A stretch of DNA of 16,567 bases, from NCBI GenBank assembly GCA_002730365.1, contig PBZZ01000071.1, positions 5,193 through 21,759 on the forward strand. Reading direction: 5' to 3'. The first letter of the stretch is position 1; every line of letters starts with the position of its first letter. Shown piece after piece: positions 6,273-13,212 of this stretch. Position numbers and translations under genes: made by a program. The notes under the pieces were generated by a model that was not told the DNA's origin, searched no databases, and saw only the letters and a list, made by a program, of their open reading frames with translations. The stretch comes from Deltaproteobacteria bacterium. GTDB lineage: Bacteria; SAR324; NAC60-12.

Positions 6273-7556
6273 CTACTTGTGCTGAATTTTGGGCCAGTAA
6301 GTCGAGAAGTTAAAACTGGGAGAATGGCTGCCGACATGACAGTTTACACAGGTTTGACGGGCATCCAGTGGTGGGTGGTTTATTGGGTTTTTGATGTGTT
6401 CTTGGGCAGATCCATGACAGTTTTCACACTGAACATTAGCAAGCTGAGGTGTGAGTTGATTGCTGAGAAATCCTTTCTTTTGAAACCCAACAACATGACA
6501 CTGCAAGCATTCAGGATCGAAGTCCTTACCGACCCTTGTAAGAGTGGCTAACGCATGGCTGTGTCGACTGGATTCCCAACTTTGATGAGCTTGAGTATGG
6601 CAGGTGGTACAAGCTGCAGCTCCAACAAATCGTGTTTCCTGTTGCAGTTGCTGCATACGCTTCAATCCACTCAGAAACAATTGTTTGACCTCTTGATCGT
6701 AGTTCGTGAACAGCGGTGTGAGGGGTTCCCAATCAGCAGTGTTCGGACGGAGCCAGCGAATATCTAACTGATTATTTGAAGAGAAACCATGATAGAGCCC
6801 CTGCCCCTTGGTTGGGATCATCTGTAAGGGCTGAACTGCTGTTGTAAATGTTGTGACCTGATTGAGTTCATCATCGTTGGTGCTACCAACAAGAATTCGA
6901 TCGAACCACCCGCTCTGCAGAAATCTATCTGCTTCTATAGATGTACCTCGAAAAAGCAGCATTCGCTTGCTTCCTGGTTGGCTCTGGGATTGCCACTGTT
7001 GAATCAGTACATTACTGACTGGAACAACGTTGGGTAGATCGTTTTCGTTCTGGTAGAGCAAATTTGGTGTGACGTAGCCCCAGATCTCCCAACGTTCTCC
7101 ACCAACGTCCTGACTGATGGCCTGAGGCCAGGGTAAATCGATAGCGTTACTGAGCAAATAGGGTAAGGAAGTGTCCCAGGTTGCTTGACCATAGTTCCAT
7201 TCGTGAGGTCCTGGAAGAATGGCAGCAGGTTTTAGTAGTTTCAGCGCCTGTTGAATCAAGTCTAGTTTCAGCTTTCCCTGAGCAGAGGGTTCGGGAAAAT
7301 TATTTCCCAAATCCAGATACAGCAAATCAGCGTGTTCTGAGCGCCAATGACTCAGTGCGGTCCCCCGACGCTGGAGTCCACCCATATCTCCTTCTTCTGC
7401 ACAGCCACAAGGCTTGATTTCACCACGCAAATCGCCAGAGACCACTAGATAAGGTTCAGCGTGTACCAGAGTCACCCCAAGCAGAAAGGTTCCGAGTAGA
7501 CCAAGTAGGAAGCAGACACCTCTAAGAGAAAGTGAAGAGACGCTGAGCATTTTCAT
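6273..7556 (-). CDS. Periplasmic tetrahaem cytochrome c with a metallophosphoesterase-like N-terminal domain
   Basis: A 427-residue exported protein. A signal peptide with the hydrophobic stretch CFLLGLLGTFLLGVTLVHA ends near residue 33. The N-terminal two thirds contains SGDLRGEIKPCGC (about 40-52), GGLQRRG (59-65), LYLDLGNN (79-86) and GPHEWNYG (116-123). These occupy the positions of the DLHG, D-GN and GNHE motifs of UshA-type metallophosphoesterases, but with R for H and P for N. The C-terminal part has four CXXCH haem sites: CTTCH (316-320), CLQCH (350-354), CENCH (377-381) and CVNCH (403-407), arranged as in the cytochrome c554/c-prime-like group. It is likely a periplasmic electron carrier or part of a multihaem redox chain. 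I start at the ATG at 7556. A TTG at 7580 is also in frame. The start lies inside the tatD-family gene, overlapping it by 35 nt, so the two are probably one operon. Confidence 0.82.
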   Translation of the reverse strand: MKMLSVSSLSLRGVCFLLGLLGTFLLGVTLVHAEPYLVVSGDLRGEIKPCGCAEEGDMGGLQRRGTALSHWRSEHADLLYLDLGNNFPEPSAQGKLKLDLIQQALKLLKPAAILPGPHEWNYGQATWDTSLPYLLSNAIDLPWPQAISQDVGGERWEIWGYVTPNLLYQNENDLPNVVPVSNVLIQQWQSQSQPGSKRMLLFRGTSIEADRFLQSGWFDRILVGSTNDDELNQVTTFTTAVQPLQMIPTKGQGLYHGFSSNNQLDIRWLRPNTADWEPLTPLFTNYDQEVKQLFLSGLKRMQQLQQETRFVGAAACTTCHTQAHQSWESSRHSHALATLTRVGKDFDPECLQCHVVGFQKKGFLSNQLTPQLANVQCENCHGSAQEHIKNPINHPPLDARQTCVNCHVGSHSPSFNFSTYWPKIQHK

Positions 7557-8286
7557 TGGTTTCTTCTGCAAGTTGTTCAATGGGGATCTCTAGCCAGTTT
7601 GCGAGAAAGCTGGCCACAACGGGAATACGAGAAGGATCGTTGGGTTTACCTCGATGGGGAATGGGGCTGAGAAAAGGAGAATCTGTTTCTAGAATCAGGT
7701 GACTCAAGGGGACTTGCCTCAGAGTGTCTCGCAACTCTTGGGCATTTCGAAAGGTCACGATTCCATTGACTCCCAACAGCCAACCCATTTCTACCAACTG
7801 ATGAGCCATCTTGGCAGAGCTGGTGAAACTGTGAGCTACTCCACCTCGACTAGGAGGGTACTTGTGCAGAAGCTCTATGGTGTCCTCTTCTGCTTCACGG
7901 CTATGAAGGACAATCGGAAGCTGTAGTTCTTCAGCAAGCCGCAATTGGGCGGTAAAGGCAGCTTGCTGGACCGCTTTCTCTGCATACATGTAGTGGTAAT
8001 CGAGGCCAGTTTCTCCAACAGCAACAATTTCTGTCCTACTGGCAAGGCCACGAATTTGCTCTGCTATAGTATCATTGTATTGACCGGCATCGTGCGGGTG
8101 GATGCCCAGAGCTCCATAGACCTCCTCATAATTTGCTGCTGTCTCAGTCACAAAGTTGATTGATTCTGAATCTACTGAAATCGTCAACAATTTGTTCACT
8201 TGGGCGGCCCTAGCTTGTGTAAGGGCGTTTGGCAAAGAAAGTGCGAGCTTGTCAAGGTGGCAATGGGTATCGATAAAACTTGTCAT
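7522..8286 (-). CDS. TatD-family metal-dependent hydrolase / DNase (YcfH-type)
   Basis: A 254-residue TIM-barrel amidohydrolase-superfamily enzyme. Metal ligands and signatures are in order: IDTHCHLDK (His8, His10), GIHPH (61-65), VGETGLDYHY (Glu92), IVLHSRE (His128), VAHSFTS (His152) and LETDSPFLSP (Asp202), followed by PHRGKPNDPS. The family comprises cytoplasmic 3'-5' exonucleases/DNases and related hydrolases. The spacing and the closing segment agree best with E. coli YcfH. The ATG at 8286 puts the HCH motif at the usual distance. A GTG at 8301 would add five residues, and no clear Shine-Dalgarno precedes either. It is first in the minus-strand operon, diverging from the Bor-like gene, and its end is shared with the cytochrome gene. 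Confidence 0.93.
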   Translation of the reverse strand: MTSFIDTHCHLDKLALSLPNALTQARAAQVNKLLTISVDSESINFVTETAANYEEVYGALGIHPHDAGQYNDTIAEQIRGLASRTEIVAVGETGLDYHYMYAEKAVQQAAFTAQLRLAEELQLPIVLHSREAEEDTIELLHKYPPSRGGVAHSFTSSAKMAHQLVEMGWLLGVNGIVTFRNAQELRDTLRQVPLSHLILETDSPFLSPIPHRGKPNDPSRIPVVASFLANWLEIPIEQLAEETNENAQRLFTFS

Positions 8287-8356
8287 CACAGGGAAGATCA
8301 CTAGGATGGAAATTTTTAGTCAAACAGGCTTTTCACGTTACAAAGATCATCTTCCC
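8287..8356. promoter_or_regulatory. Divergent intergenic region with 8-bp inverted repeat
   Basis: These 70 bases separate the divergent tatD-family and Bor-like genes and must hold at least one promoter, though none stands out by eye. GGGAAGAT (8291-8298) and ATCTTCCC (8349-8356) are exact inverted copies, one close to each start codon. An operator is possible, but arms of this length can occur by chance. Confidence 0.3.
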
Positions 8357-8665
8357 ATGGTCAATGCAAAACGAACCGCAATCTTCAGTGTCATCTTGAT
8401 GCTGGGTAACAGCGGCTGCTATCAAACGCATCTCTACTTGGAAGCCAGTGAGCAACCTCCTGAGCCCGATGCCGTAGTACGCCAGATCAGCACTTTGTTT
8501 GCGACGACCGAATTGGAAGAAGTGCGTGCCCTGCGCACTGTCTGTCCGGGTGGAGTCTCCCAGATGGAAGTGGAACAGACAGCCGCAGATGGAGCCTTTC
8601 ACTATCTGACGCTCGGGATGTATAGTCCCCAGACGGTTCGAGTTTGGTGCCAGCGACCGCGCTGA
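8357..8665 (+). CDS. Bor/Iss-like lipoprotein
   Basis: A 102-residue predicted lipoprotein. The N-terminus is a short basic stretch (MVNAKR), a hydrophobic core and a lipidation-site Cys21 in LGNSGC (the residue at -3 is unusual for a lipobox). The C-terminal 40 residues, from TVCPGGVSQMEVEQT through YLTLGMYSPQTVRVWC, follow the pattern of phage lambda Bor (ICGG...V..TETQQT...F.TLGIYTP...RVYC), including the Cys63/Cys98 pair that probably forms a disulfide. Bor and Iss are outer-membrane lipoproteins linked to serum resistance in E. coli. In a non-enteric chromosome the role is unknown. The ATG at 8357 gives a normal lipoprotein signal. An in-frame ATG at 8306 has a partial GGGAAG ahead of it but would give an unusually long n-region. 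No phage genes adjoin it. Confidence 0.75.
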   Translation: MVNAKRTAIFSVILMLGNSGCYQTHLYLEASEQPPEPDAVVRQISTLFATTELEEVRALRTVCPGGVSQMEVEQTAADGAFHYLTLGMYSPQTVRVWCQRPR

Positions 8666-8740
8666 GTACACTCTTGCCGTGTCAGTTTGGTATCCTTGAC
8701 CCGCCTCAGGAACCCCTCCATCACCAAAAGTGAATCGTTC

Positions 8741-8746
8741 AGGAGA
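8741..8746 (+). promoter_or_regulatory. Shine-Dalgarno of rnc
   Basis: AGGAGA stands five bases before the ATG at 8752 and fixes the RNase III start. Confidence 0.6.
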
Positions 8747-8751
8747 TCGGA

Positions 8752-9483
8752 ATGCCACCCCAAGCTCCAACGCAGGAACTCTGTGATCGACTCGGCTATC
8801 AGTTCACCAAACTTGAACTGCTGCAGCAGGCACTAACTCATAAATCTTGTGTTCACGATGGCAACGCGAGGAGTCCTCAAAAGAACAATGAACGCTTTGA
8901 ATTTTTGGGAGATGCGGTACTAGATCTGCTGATCAGTGAATTGCTGATGGATCGATTCCCAGAGTTGTCGGAAGGTGGTCTTTCAAAATTGCGTGCTTCT
9001 CTGGTGAACGAGAGTGGATTACGCCGGATTGCAAACTCGCTGGATCTCGGTCATTTTCTACTGATGGGTAAAGGTGAGGAAATGACGGGTGGGCGTGAGA
9101 AAGCATCCCTGTTGGCAGACGCTGTCGAAGCACTTTTTGCTGCGATCTATTTGGATAGCCGAGAAAAGCAGGGACTGCGAGAGGTGACGCGAATCGTCCA
9201 CAAACTCTTCAGCAGTGTGTTACCGGATCGGGTCGAAGATGTTGCTGTGAGGGATTTTAAGTCAGAATTACAGGAATATGTCCAGAAGCACTTTGGTGTG
9301 CTGGTTACTTATGAGTTGATTCACCAGACCGGACCCGATCACCAGAAAGAGTTCGAGATGGCAGCTTTGGTAGAACAGAAAGTATATGGTCGTGGAACAG
9401 GTAAAAGCAAAAAACAAGCGGGTCAGCGAGCGGCCCAGCAAGCGCTCGAAACCCTCGTTACCGAAGCGTCCTCCGCAAGCTAA
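8752..9483 (+). CDS. rnc: Ribonuclease III
   Basis: A 243-residue double-strand-specific endoribonuclease that matures rRNA and cuts structured mRNAs. The catalytic domain has ALTHKS (27-32), the signature NERFEFLGDAVLDLLISE (46-63, with metal ligands Glu50 and Asp54), GGLSKLRASLVNE (75-87), LGHFLLMGKGEE (99-110) and LLADAVEALFAAIYLD (120-135, with Asp123 and Glu126). The dsRNA-binding domain follows at about 168-237: DFKSELQEYVQ, GPDHQKEFEM and GRGTGKSKKQAGQRAAQQAL. All key residues are present and the length is normal (E. coli 226). It is followed after 4 nt by a pseudouridine synthase gene, so both are probably on one transcript devoted to RNA maturation. Confidence 0.97.
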   Translation: MPPQAPTQELCDRLGYQFTKLELLQQALTHKSCVHDGNARSPQKNNERFEFLGDAVLDLLISELLMDRFPELSEGGLSKLRASLVNESGLRRIANSLDLGHFLLMGKGEEMTGGREKASLLADAVEALFAAIYLDSREKQGLREVTRIVHKLFSSVLPDRVEDVAVRDFKSELQEYVQKHFGVLVTYELIHQTGPDHQKEFEMAALVEQKVYGRGTGKSKKQAGQRAAQQALETLVTEASSAS

Positions 9484-9487
9484 AAGC

Positions 9488-10252
9488 ATGACGAGTCTTC
9501 CTCCGGTAGTTGAGAATGCTGCGGTTAGAATTCAGAAAGTGATGGCTCAGGCTGGTATCGCTTCCAGACGGGCTGCAGAGAAGATGATTCTTGAGGGCAT
9601 AGTCAGTCTCAACGGTCAGACAGTCACGGAGTTGGGTCAACGAATGGTCCCAGGTCGGGACCATTTAGTGGTTGACGGAAAGAAGGTGCGGCTTCCAGAA
9701 GTCGGACAGCGCAAGGTGTACGCACTCTACAAGCCCAAGAATTGCATCACATCTCTGAGCGATCCGGAAGGTCGACGAACGATCGTTGATTATTTCCCGC
9801 GCAAGTCGCAGCGCCTTTTTCCGGTGGGTCGTCTGGATTACGACGCAGAAGGGTTGCTGCTTCTGACAAACGATGGTGAATTTGCTCACCGCATTATGCA
9901 TCCGCGCTTCAAGATCGCTAAGAGTTATTTCGTGAAAGTACGTGGCCTGATTCAGGTTTCAGAGATGGAGCTATTGCGTCGCGGACCTGTGATTGATGGA
10001 CGCTGTCACATGCCGGTCCAGAGCAAAATTATTCATCAGCGCAATGACAAAACCTGGCTGGAAGTGATTCTTCACGAAGGTACAAACCAGCAAATTAAGA
10101 AAATGTTCCTCGGATTGGGCTATCCGGTGCTCAAAATTAAGCGCTTTCGGATTGGCAGTATTGATCTGGGGACCCTACGACCTGGAGAACATCGGATTCT
10201 CTCCAGGGAAGAGCGCCAGCAACTGCTTGATCTTGCTGGTGATCCTAGTTAG
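9488..10252 (+). CDS. rluB: RsuA/RluB-family rRNA pseudouridine synthase
   Basis: A 254-residue enzyme that isomerises a specific uridine in rRNA. An N-terminal S4 RNA-binding domain (RIQKVMAQAGIASRRAAEKM, then VSLNGQ, about 14-60) precedes the catalytic domain. There, VGRLDYDAEGLLLLTNDG (113-130) carries catalytic Asp117, and HPRFKIAKSYFVKVRG, HEGTNQQIKKMF (196-207) and LKIKRFRIGSIDLG (215-228) are the further conserved blocks. Most relatives read HEGRNRQVRRM in the third of these. The S4 plus catalytic layout suits RluB, RluE, RluF or RsuA, and RluB (23S rRNA) is the most common in this context. The start is the ATG at 9488, 4 nt after rnc. The frame runs open into rnc as a basic extension, but a start there would overlap that gene by about 100 nt. 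No good Shine-Dalgarno, so coupling to rnc is likely. Confidence 0.9.
   Translation: MTSLPPVVENAAVRIQKVMAQAGIASRRAAEKMILEGIVSLNGQTVTELGQRMVPGRDHLVVDGKKVRLPEVGQRKVYALYKPKNCITSLSDPEGRRTIVDYFPRKSQRLFPVGRLDYDAEGLLLLTNDGEFAHRIMHPRFKIAKSYFVKVRGLIQVSEMELLRRGPVIDGRCHMPVQSKIIHQRNDKTWLEVILHEGTNQQIKKMFLGLGYPVLKIKRFRIGSIDLGTLRPGEHRILSREERQQLLDLAGDPS
9642..9666 (+). other. Perfect intragenic stem-loop
   Basis: AATGGTCCC (9643-9651) and GGGACCATT (9657-9665) form a nine-pair stem with a five-base loop AGGTC, extendable by one G-U pair. It lies in the coding region of the pseudouridine synthase gene, about 160 nt after the rnc stop. There is no T run after it, so it is not a typical intrinsic terminator. 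It could pause ribosomes or be a processing or stability element in the mRNA. Confidence 0.6.
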
Positions 10253-10297
10253 TGAATCACCCAATTCGCCTCTTCTCTATCTTGATTGTAAACTGAC

Positions 10298-11917
10298 GTG
10301 GCAAAAAAGAAGGAACTTTATAAATTAGCAGTTGTTGATGACCGGTTGCTGTTGCGTGTTCCACCACAGCTGGTTGGTGCTGAAGTTGCCAATTTGGACG
10401 ATATTCAGCGTGAGTTGCACGTCATGGATGTGCCTTATTTGCCGGAACGCCTACTGGAAATTTACGAACGCAGCACAGGTAACTTCGAGGAACTCAGCGA
10501 CCTGACAAGTGGCAAATTTTTGATGCAGGTGGAAATCAGTCATGATGAGCAGAGTGCGTTTCTAAATTTGATTCCACCAGCTGCGGACGATGCAACTGTC
10601 ACGATGGAGGAGGTCGAGTATTTTCTGGAGCAGCATGACGTAGTGCAAGGTCTCAATACGGCATCCGTGCAGAAGATGATCGACGAGAAGAACTACTATG
10701 ATTTCATCTGTGTAGCTCAGGGTGGCCGAGCTCGCAACGGTACAAATGGAACCCCAGAACTGACGTTCATGGATCGATCAGGTTATGATGATCTTTCGGG
10801 GATTGATCTGCGTACCGTACCGATGATGCAGAAGGTTGAGGCCGGACAGGTACTGGCACGCGTATATGCACCAACCGATGGTGATGATGGATACACTGTC
10901 AAGGGGCGCGCGATTAGTGCTGTTCCAGGGCGTATCTGCCAATTGGTGCCTGGGCAGAATGCACGCTATGGTACGGCACGTAACGAAATTGTGGCTGATA
11001 AGGATGGGGTAGTCTGCTACCACAACGGTGCCCTCCATGTTCATGACCTCAAGACGGTCGACAATATCCATGCGGGTGTTGTTCGATTTGATGGGGTATT
11101 GCAGGTCAAGGGCAACATCGGAGACAGTTGCCGTGTGGAAGCCTTCCGGATTGAGGTCAGCGGCTCCATTGGTCAGTCGGTGGTTCGGGCGACCAGTGAT
11201 GTACATGTACAGCAGAATGTCCTGAAAGGGACAATTCAAGCAGGAGGTTCCTTCAGTGCTAATGAGTTGATGGAGGCTACTGTCACAGCTGGAGAACACT
11301 TGTTTGTGCTGGGAAATATCACTGATTCGACTGTGAGTGGTGGAGAATGTGTACGCATTCTGAAAAAGGATGGAGACGTATCTGGAAGTAAGATTGAAGG
11401 GGGATACGTTGTCTTGGTGCCAAGTGTTGGAGCTCAGGAAGGAGCCAAAAAATCAACCTTGGAAGTTGGTATTTCACTGAGTGAGCGGAAGCGGATTCGA
11501 GAACGCGAAGATGAACTTAAATCACTGGTTGCAGACTTCAGTAAAGAACGCGAAGCAGTGGATGTAATTGTGCGTCGTTGGGGTAAGGGGAAGCCTACTG
11601 GAAATGATGAGAAAGACCTGGCTCCTCTTGGAGAAGAAATAGCCCAGAAAGTGAGTAAGACTCATCGCTACATGCGAGAGATCAGAGGCTTTAAGCGGAT
11701 TAGCGATATCAGTGAGCAAATGGATGGGGGTGCAGTCATTCTGACAGGCAAAGCTATCGCTGGAACATCAATCTTTGTACGCCGAACAAGATTCAATCTG
11801 GTTAGTGATGCAGAGGGAATGGCCTATCAGTTTTCTCAGAATGGTGTACAAACGCGGCCCTACGAACCAGTTTTGGAACTTTACAAGAAGTACTTGATCG
11901 ACTTGCCGGAGGAGTGA
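10298..11917 (+). CDS. FapA (DUF342) family protein
   Basis: A 539-residue cytoplasmic protein with no signal peptide. Residues about 130-390 match the FapA/DUF342 pattern: VEAGQVLARVYAPTDGDDGYTVKG (180-203) and PGRICQLVPGQNARY (210-224), then a right-handed beta-helix-like region with repeated G-x-I-x-x-S / V-x-G turns (VKGNIGD, VSGSIGQ, VLGNITDSTVSGG, DVSGSKIEGG). A helical, probably coiled segment (about 395-470) and a short beta tail follow. FapA proteins are linked in other bacteria to cell-shape, flagellar or polar functions, but the biochemical role is unsettled. The start is a GTG at 10298, which gives the basic MAKKKELYKL opening, though no Shine-Dalgarno is seen. The next in-frame Met is residue 43. 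Its stop is 3 nt ahead of the pentapeptide-repeat gene. Confidence 0.85.
   Translation: MAKKKELYKLAVVDDRLLLRVPPQLVGAEVANLDDIQRELHVMDVPYLPERLLEIYERSTGNFEELSDLTSGKFLMQVEISHDEQSAFLNLIPPAADDATVTMEEVEYFLEQHDVVQGLNTASVQKMIDEKNYYDFICVAQGGRARNGTNGTPELTFMDRSGYDDLSGIDLRTVPMMQKVEAGQVLARVYAPTDGDDGYTVKGRAISAVPGRICQLVPGQNARYGTARNEIVADKDGVVCYHNGALHVHDLKTVDNIHAGVVRFDGVLQVKGNIGDSCRVEAFRIEVSGSIGQSVVRATSDVHVQQNVLKGTIQAGGSFSANELMEATVTAGEHLFVLGNITDSTVSGGECVRILKKDGDVSGSKIEGGYVVLVPSVGAQEGAKKSTLEVGISLSERKRIREREDELKSLVADFSKEREAVDVIVRRWGKGKPTGNDEKDLAPLGEEIAQKVSKTHRYMREIRGFKRISDISEQMDGGAVILTGKAIAGTSIFVRRTRFNLVSDAEGMAYQFSQNGVQTRPYEPVLELYKKYLIDLPEE
11908..11914 (+). promoter_or_regulatory. Shine-Dalgarno GGAGGAG of the pentapeptide gene
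   Basis: GGAGGAG lies within the last codons of the FapA-family gene and six bases before the ATG at 11921. It is one of the strongest ribosome-binding sites in the window and ties the two genes together. Confidence 0.65.
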
Positions 11918-11920
11918 GCC

Positions 11921-12745
11921 ATGGCGGATATCAACCGAGATGAAATAGAACGTCGAATCCGTCGTCGGGAACCCCTGCGTGATCTGAATCTGAGTAGCTT
12001 AAAGCTGGATGGGATGTCTCTGGCAGGTGGAGTGTTTCGACGATGCCGCTTCAATGACACCACTTTTCTAAGCACGGTACTAGACGCAGTTCGTTTTGAG
12101 GCCTGTATCCTCGGTGGTTGCGATATGCGTGGAGCGAGCATGCGCGAAGCTGCGCTGGAAAACTGCGATCTGGATGGTACCAATCTTCAGAATTCTAGTT
12201 TGGGCGAGACGAGTTTCCGTTCTTCATCACTGGTCCGCACCGATTTCAGCGGTGCCAGGATGGAACGAGTGATTCTGATTGAGGTGAATGCTGAGTTAGC
12301 GAGTTTTTCCCAAGCTCGGCTGAACGGAGCCTATCTGATGCGAGGCAAGTTCCTACTCTGCGACTTCTCATTGGCAGAAGCCGAAAGGCTAATGGCTACC
12401 AAGGCAGACTTCACAGGTTCCTTGATGACAGCTGCATCTTTGGAGCAGGCAGTGCTTGCTAATTCCTCATTCAGTTTCTGTGATCTAACGGTCGTCTCAG
12501 CCAACAGAGCGATGCTCAAGGGTAGCAATTTTTACAAGGCAAAGCTGTATCAAGCACAATTCAATGAAGCCAATCTGGAAGATGCGTTGATCTGTGGTGT
12601 GAATGGTAAGGAGGCAGTATTTACGAATGCCAAGCTCAACAAAGCCAGCTTTCTACAATCAGATTTGCAGGGTAGCAACCTGACCGGTGCTGAGACACAG
12701 GGAACGCTGATGAAGGAAGCCAATCTGGAGGGAGTAACTCAATGA
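11921..12745 (+). CDS. Pentapeptide-repeat protein
   Basis: A 274-residue cytoplasmic protein made almost wholly of pentapeptide repeats of the A(D/N)LXX type. After a charged helical lead (ADINRDEIERRIRRREPL), repeats begin near residue 20 (LRDLNLSSLKLDG) and run to the end. Examples are CDMRGASMREAALENCDLDG (67-86), NLQNSSLGETSF (88-99), ADFTGSLMTAASL, SNFYKAKLYQAQFNEANLED and SDLQGSNLTGAE. Such proteins fold into a square right-handed beta-helix. Some relatives mimic DNA and shield gyrase, most have no known job. No membrane segment or catalytic domain is attached. It lies 3 nt after the FapA-family gene, another beta-helix protein, and its stop overlaps the next start by ATGA, so the three genes look translationally linked. 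Confidence 0.9.
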   Translation: MADINRDEIERRIRRREPLRDLNLSSLKLDGMSLAGGVFRRCRFNDTTFLSTVLDAVRFEACILGGCDMRGASMREAALENCDLDGTNLQNSSLGETSFRSSSLVRTDFSGARMERVILIEVNAELASFSQARLNGAYLMRGKFLLCDFSLAEAERLMATKADFTGSLMTAASLEQAVLANSSFSFCDLTVVSANRAMLKGSNFYKAKLYQAQFNEANLEDALICGVNGKEAVFTNAKLNKASFLQSDLQGSNLTGAETQGTLMKEANLEGVTQ

Positions 12746-13191
12746 AGCGGTGGATAGGGTTGCTCTTGCTCAGTCTGCTCTGTTTCGGTAAGGCCTATGC
12801 GGAGTATCGGGCCTACGAACTAGAGATTTTTGATCGTATCAATGATCGTTCTCGGGTCGTCATTACCTCGTTTTCCCCGAGTGATTTTATTCTGGTGAAC
12901 GGAGGTCCCCAGCGGATCGGTGTGATCATTCGGGCTTCTTGGATCTGTTATGGAGACACCTCCAATGGAGAGCCAGTTTGTCCAATGCCCAAACCGATCA
13001 ATCCTCGCTTTCAAGAAGGAGAGCGGGTACAGATTAATCTTCCAAAGCATTTGACGCATGACTGGGTTGGATTAGTTGAAAATAGCTTCTTTCGACCAGA
13101 ATTGCGCAGCAACGTCTACGGTATCCGCTTTCCGGAGAAAGCTGGGCTATACACTCGCTACTACGAATCCAATCTTCAAAAAGCCCCCTAA
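12742..13191 (+). CDS. Small exported protein of unknown function
   Basis: A 149-residue protein with a clean Sec signal peptide (MKRWIGLLLLSLLCFGKAYA, cleavage after residue 20) and a mature part of about 129 residues. Cys69 and Cys80, bracketing a GDTSNGEPV loop, could pair as a disulfide in the periplasm. The later part (FQEGERVQINLPKHL, GLVENSFFRPELR, YTRYYESNL) suggests a small beta-sandwich, but I recognise no family. The start is firm: GGAGGGAG (12727-12734) stands seven bases before an ATG that overlaps the upstream TGA as ATGA. It is therefore co-translated with the pentapeptide-repeat and FapA-family genes, although its product acts outside the cytoplasm. Confidence 0.75.
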   Translation: MKRWIGLLLLSLLCFGKAYAEYRAYELEIFDRINDRSRVVITSFSPSDFILVNGGPQRIGVIIRASWICYGDTSNGEPVCPMPKPINPRFQEGERVQINLPKHLTHDWVGLVENSFFRPELRSNVYGIRFPEKAGLYTRYYESNLQKAP

Positions 13192-13212
13192 AACTCTGTC
13201 CTAAAACAAACC

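Noticed and set aside
6140..6337. Reverse-strand frame of 65 residues between the cytochrome and the small gene
   Set aside because: It starts inside the cytochrome gene in another frame, has no ribosome-binding site and shows no family features.
8156..8356. Long N-terminal extension of the Bor-like gene across the tatD-family start
   Set aside because: The added residues overlap the tatD-family coding region in antisense and would bury the lipoprotein signal peptide.
9386..9487. Upstream extension of the pseudouridine synthase into rnc as a basic leader
   Set aside because: It would overlap the dsRNA-binding domain of rnc by about 100 nt and the S4 domain is complete from the ATG at 9488.
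10778..11299. Reverse-strand frame of 173 residues
   Set aside because: It lies wholly inside the FapA-family gene in antisense, has no Shine-Dalgarno and resembles no family.
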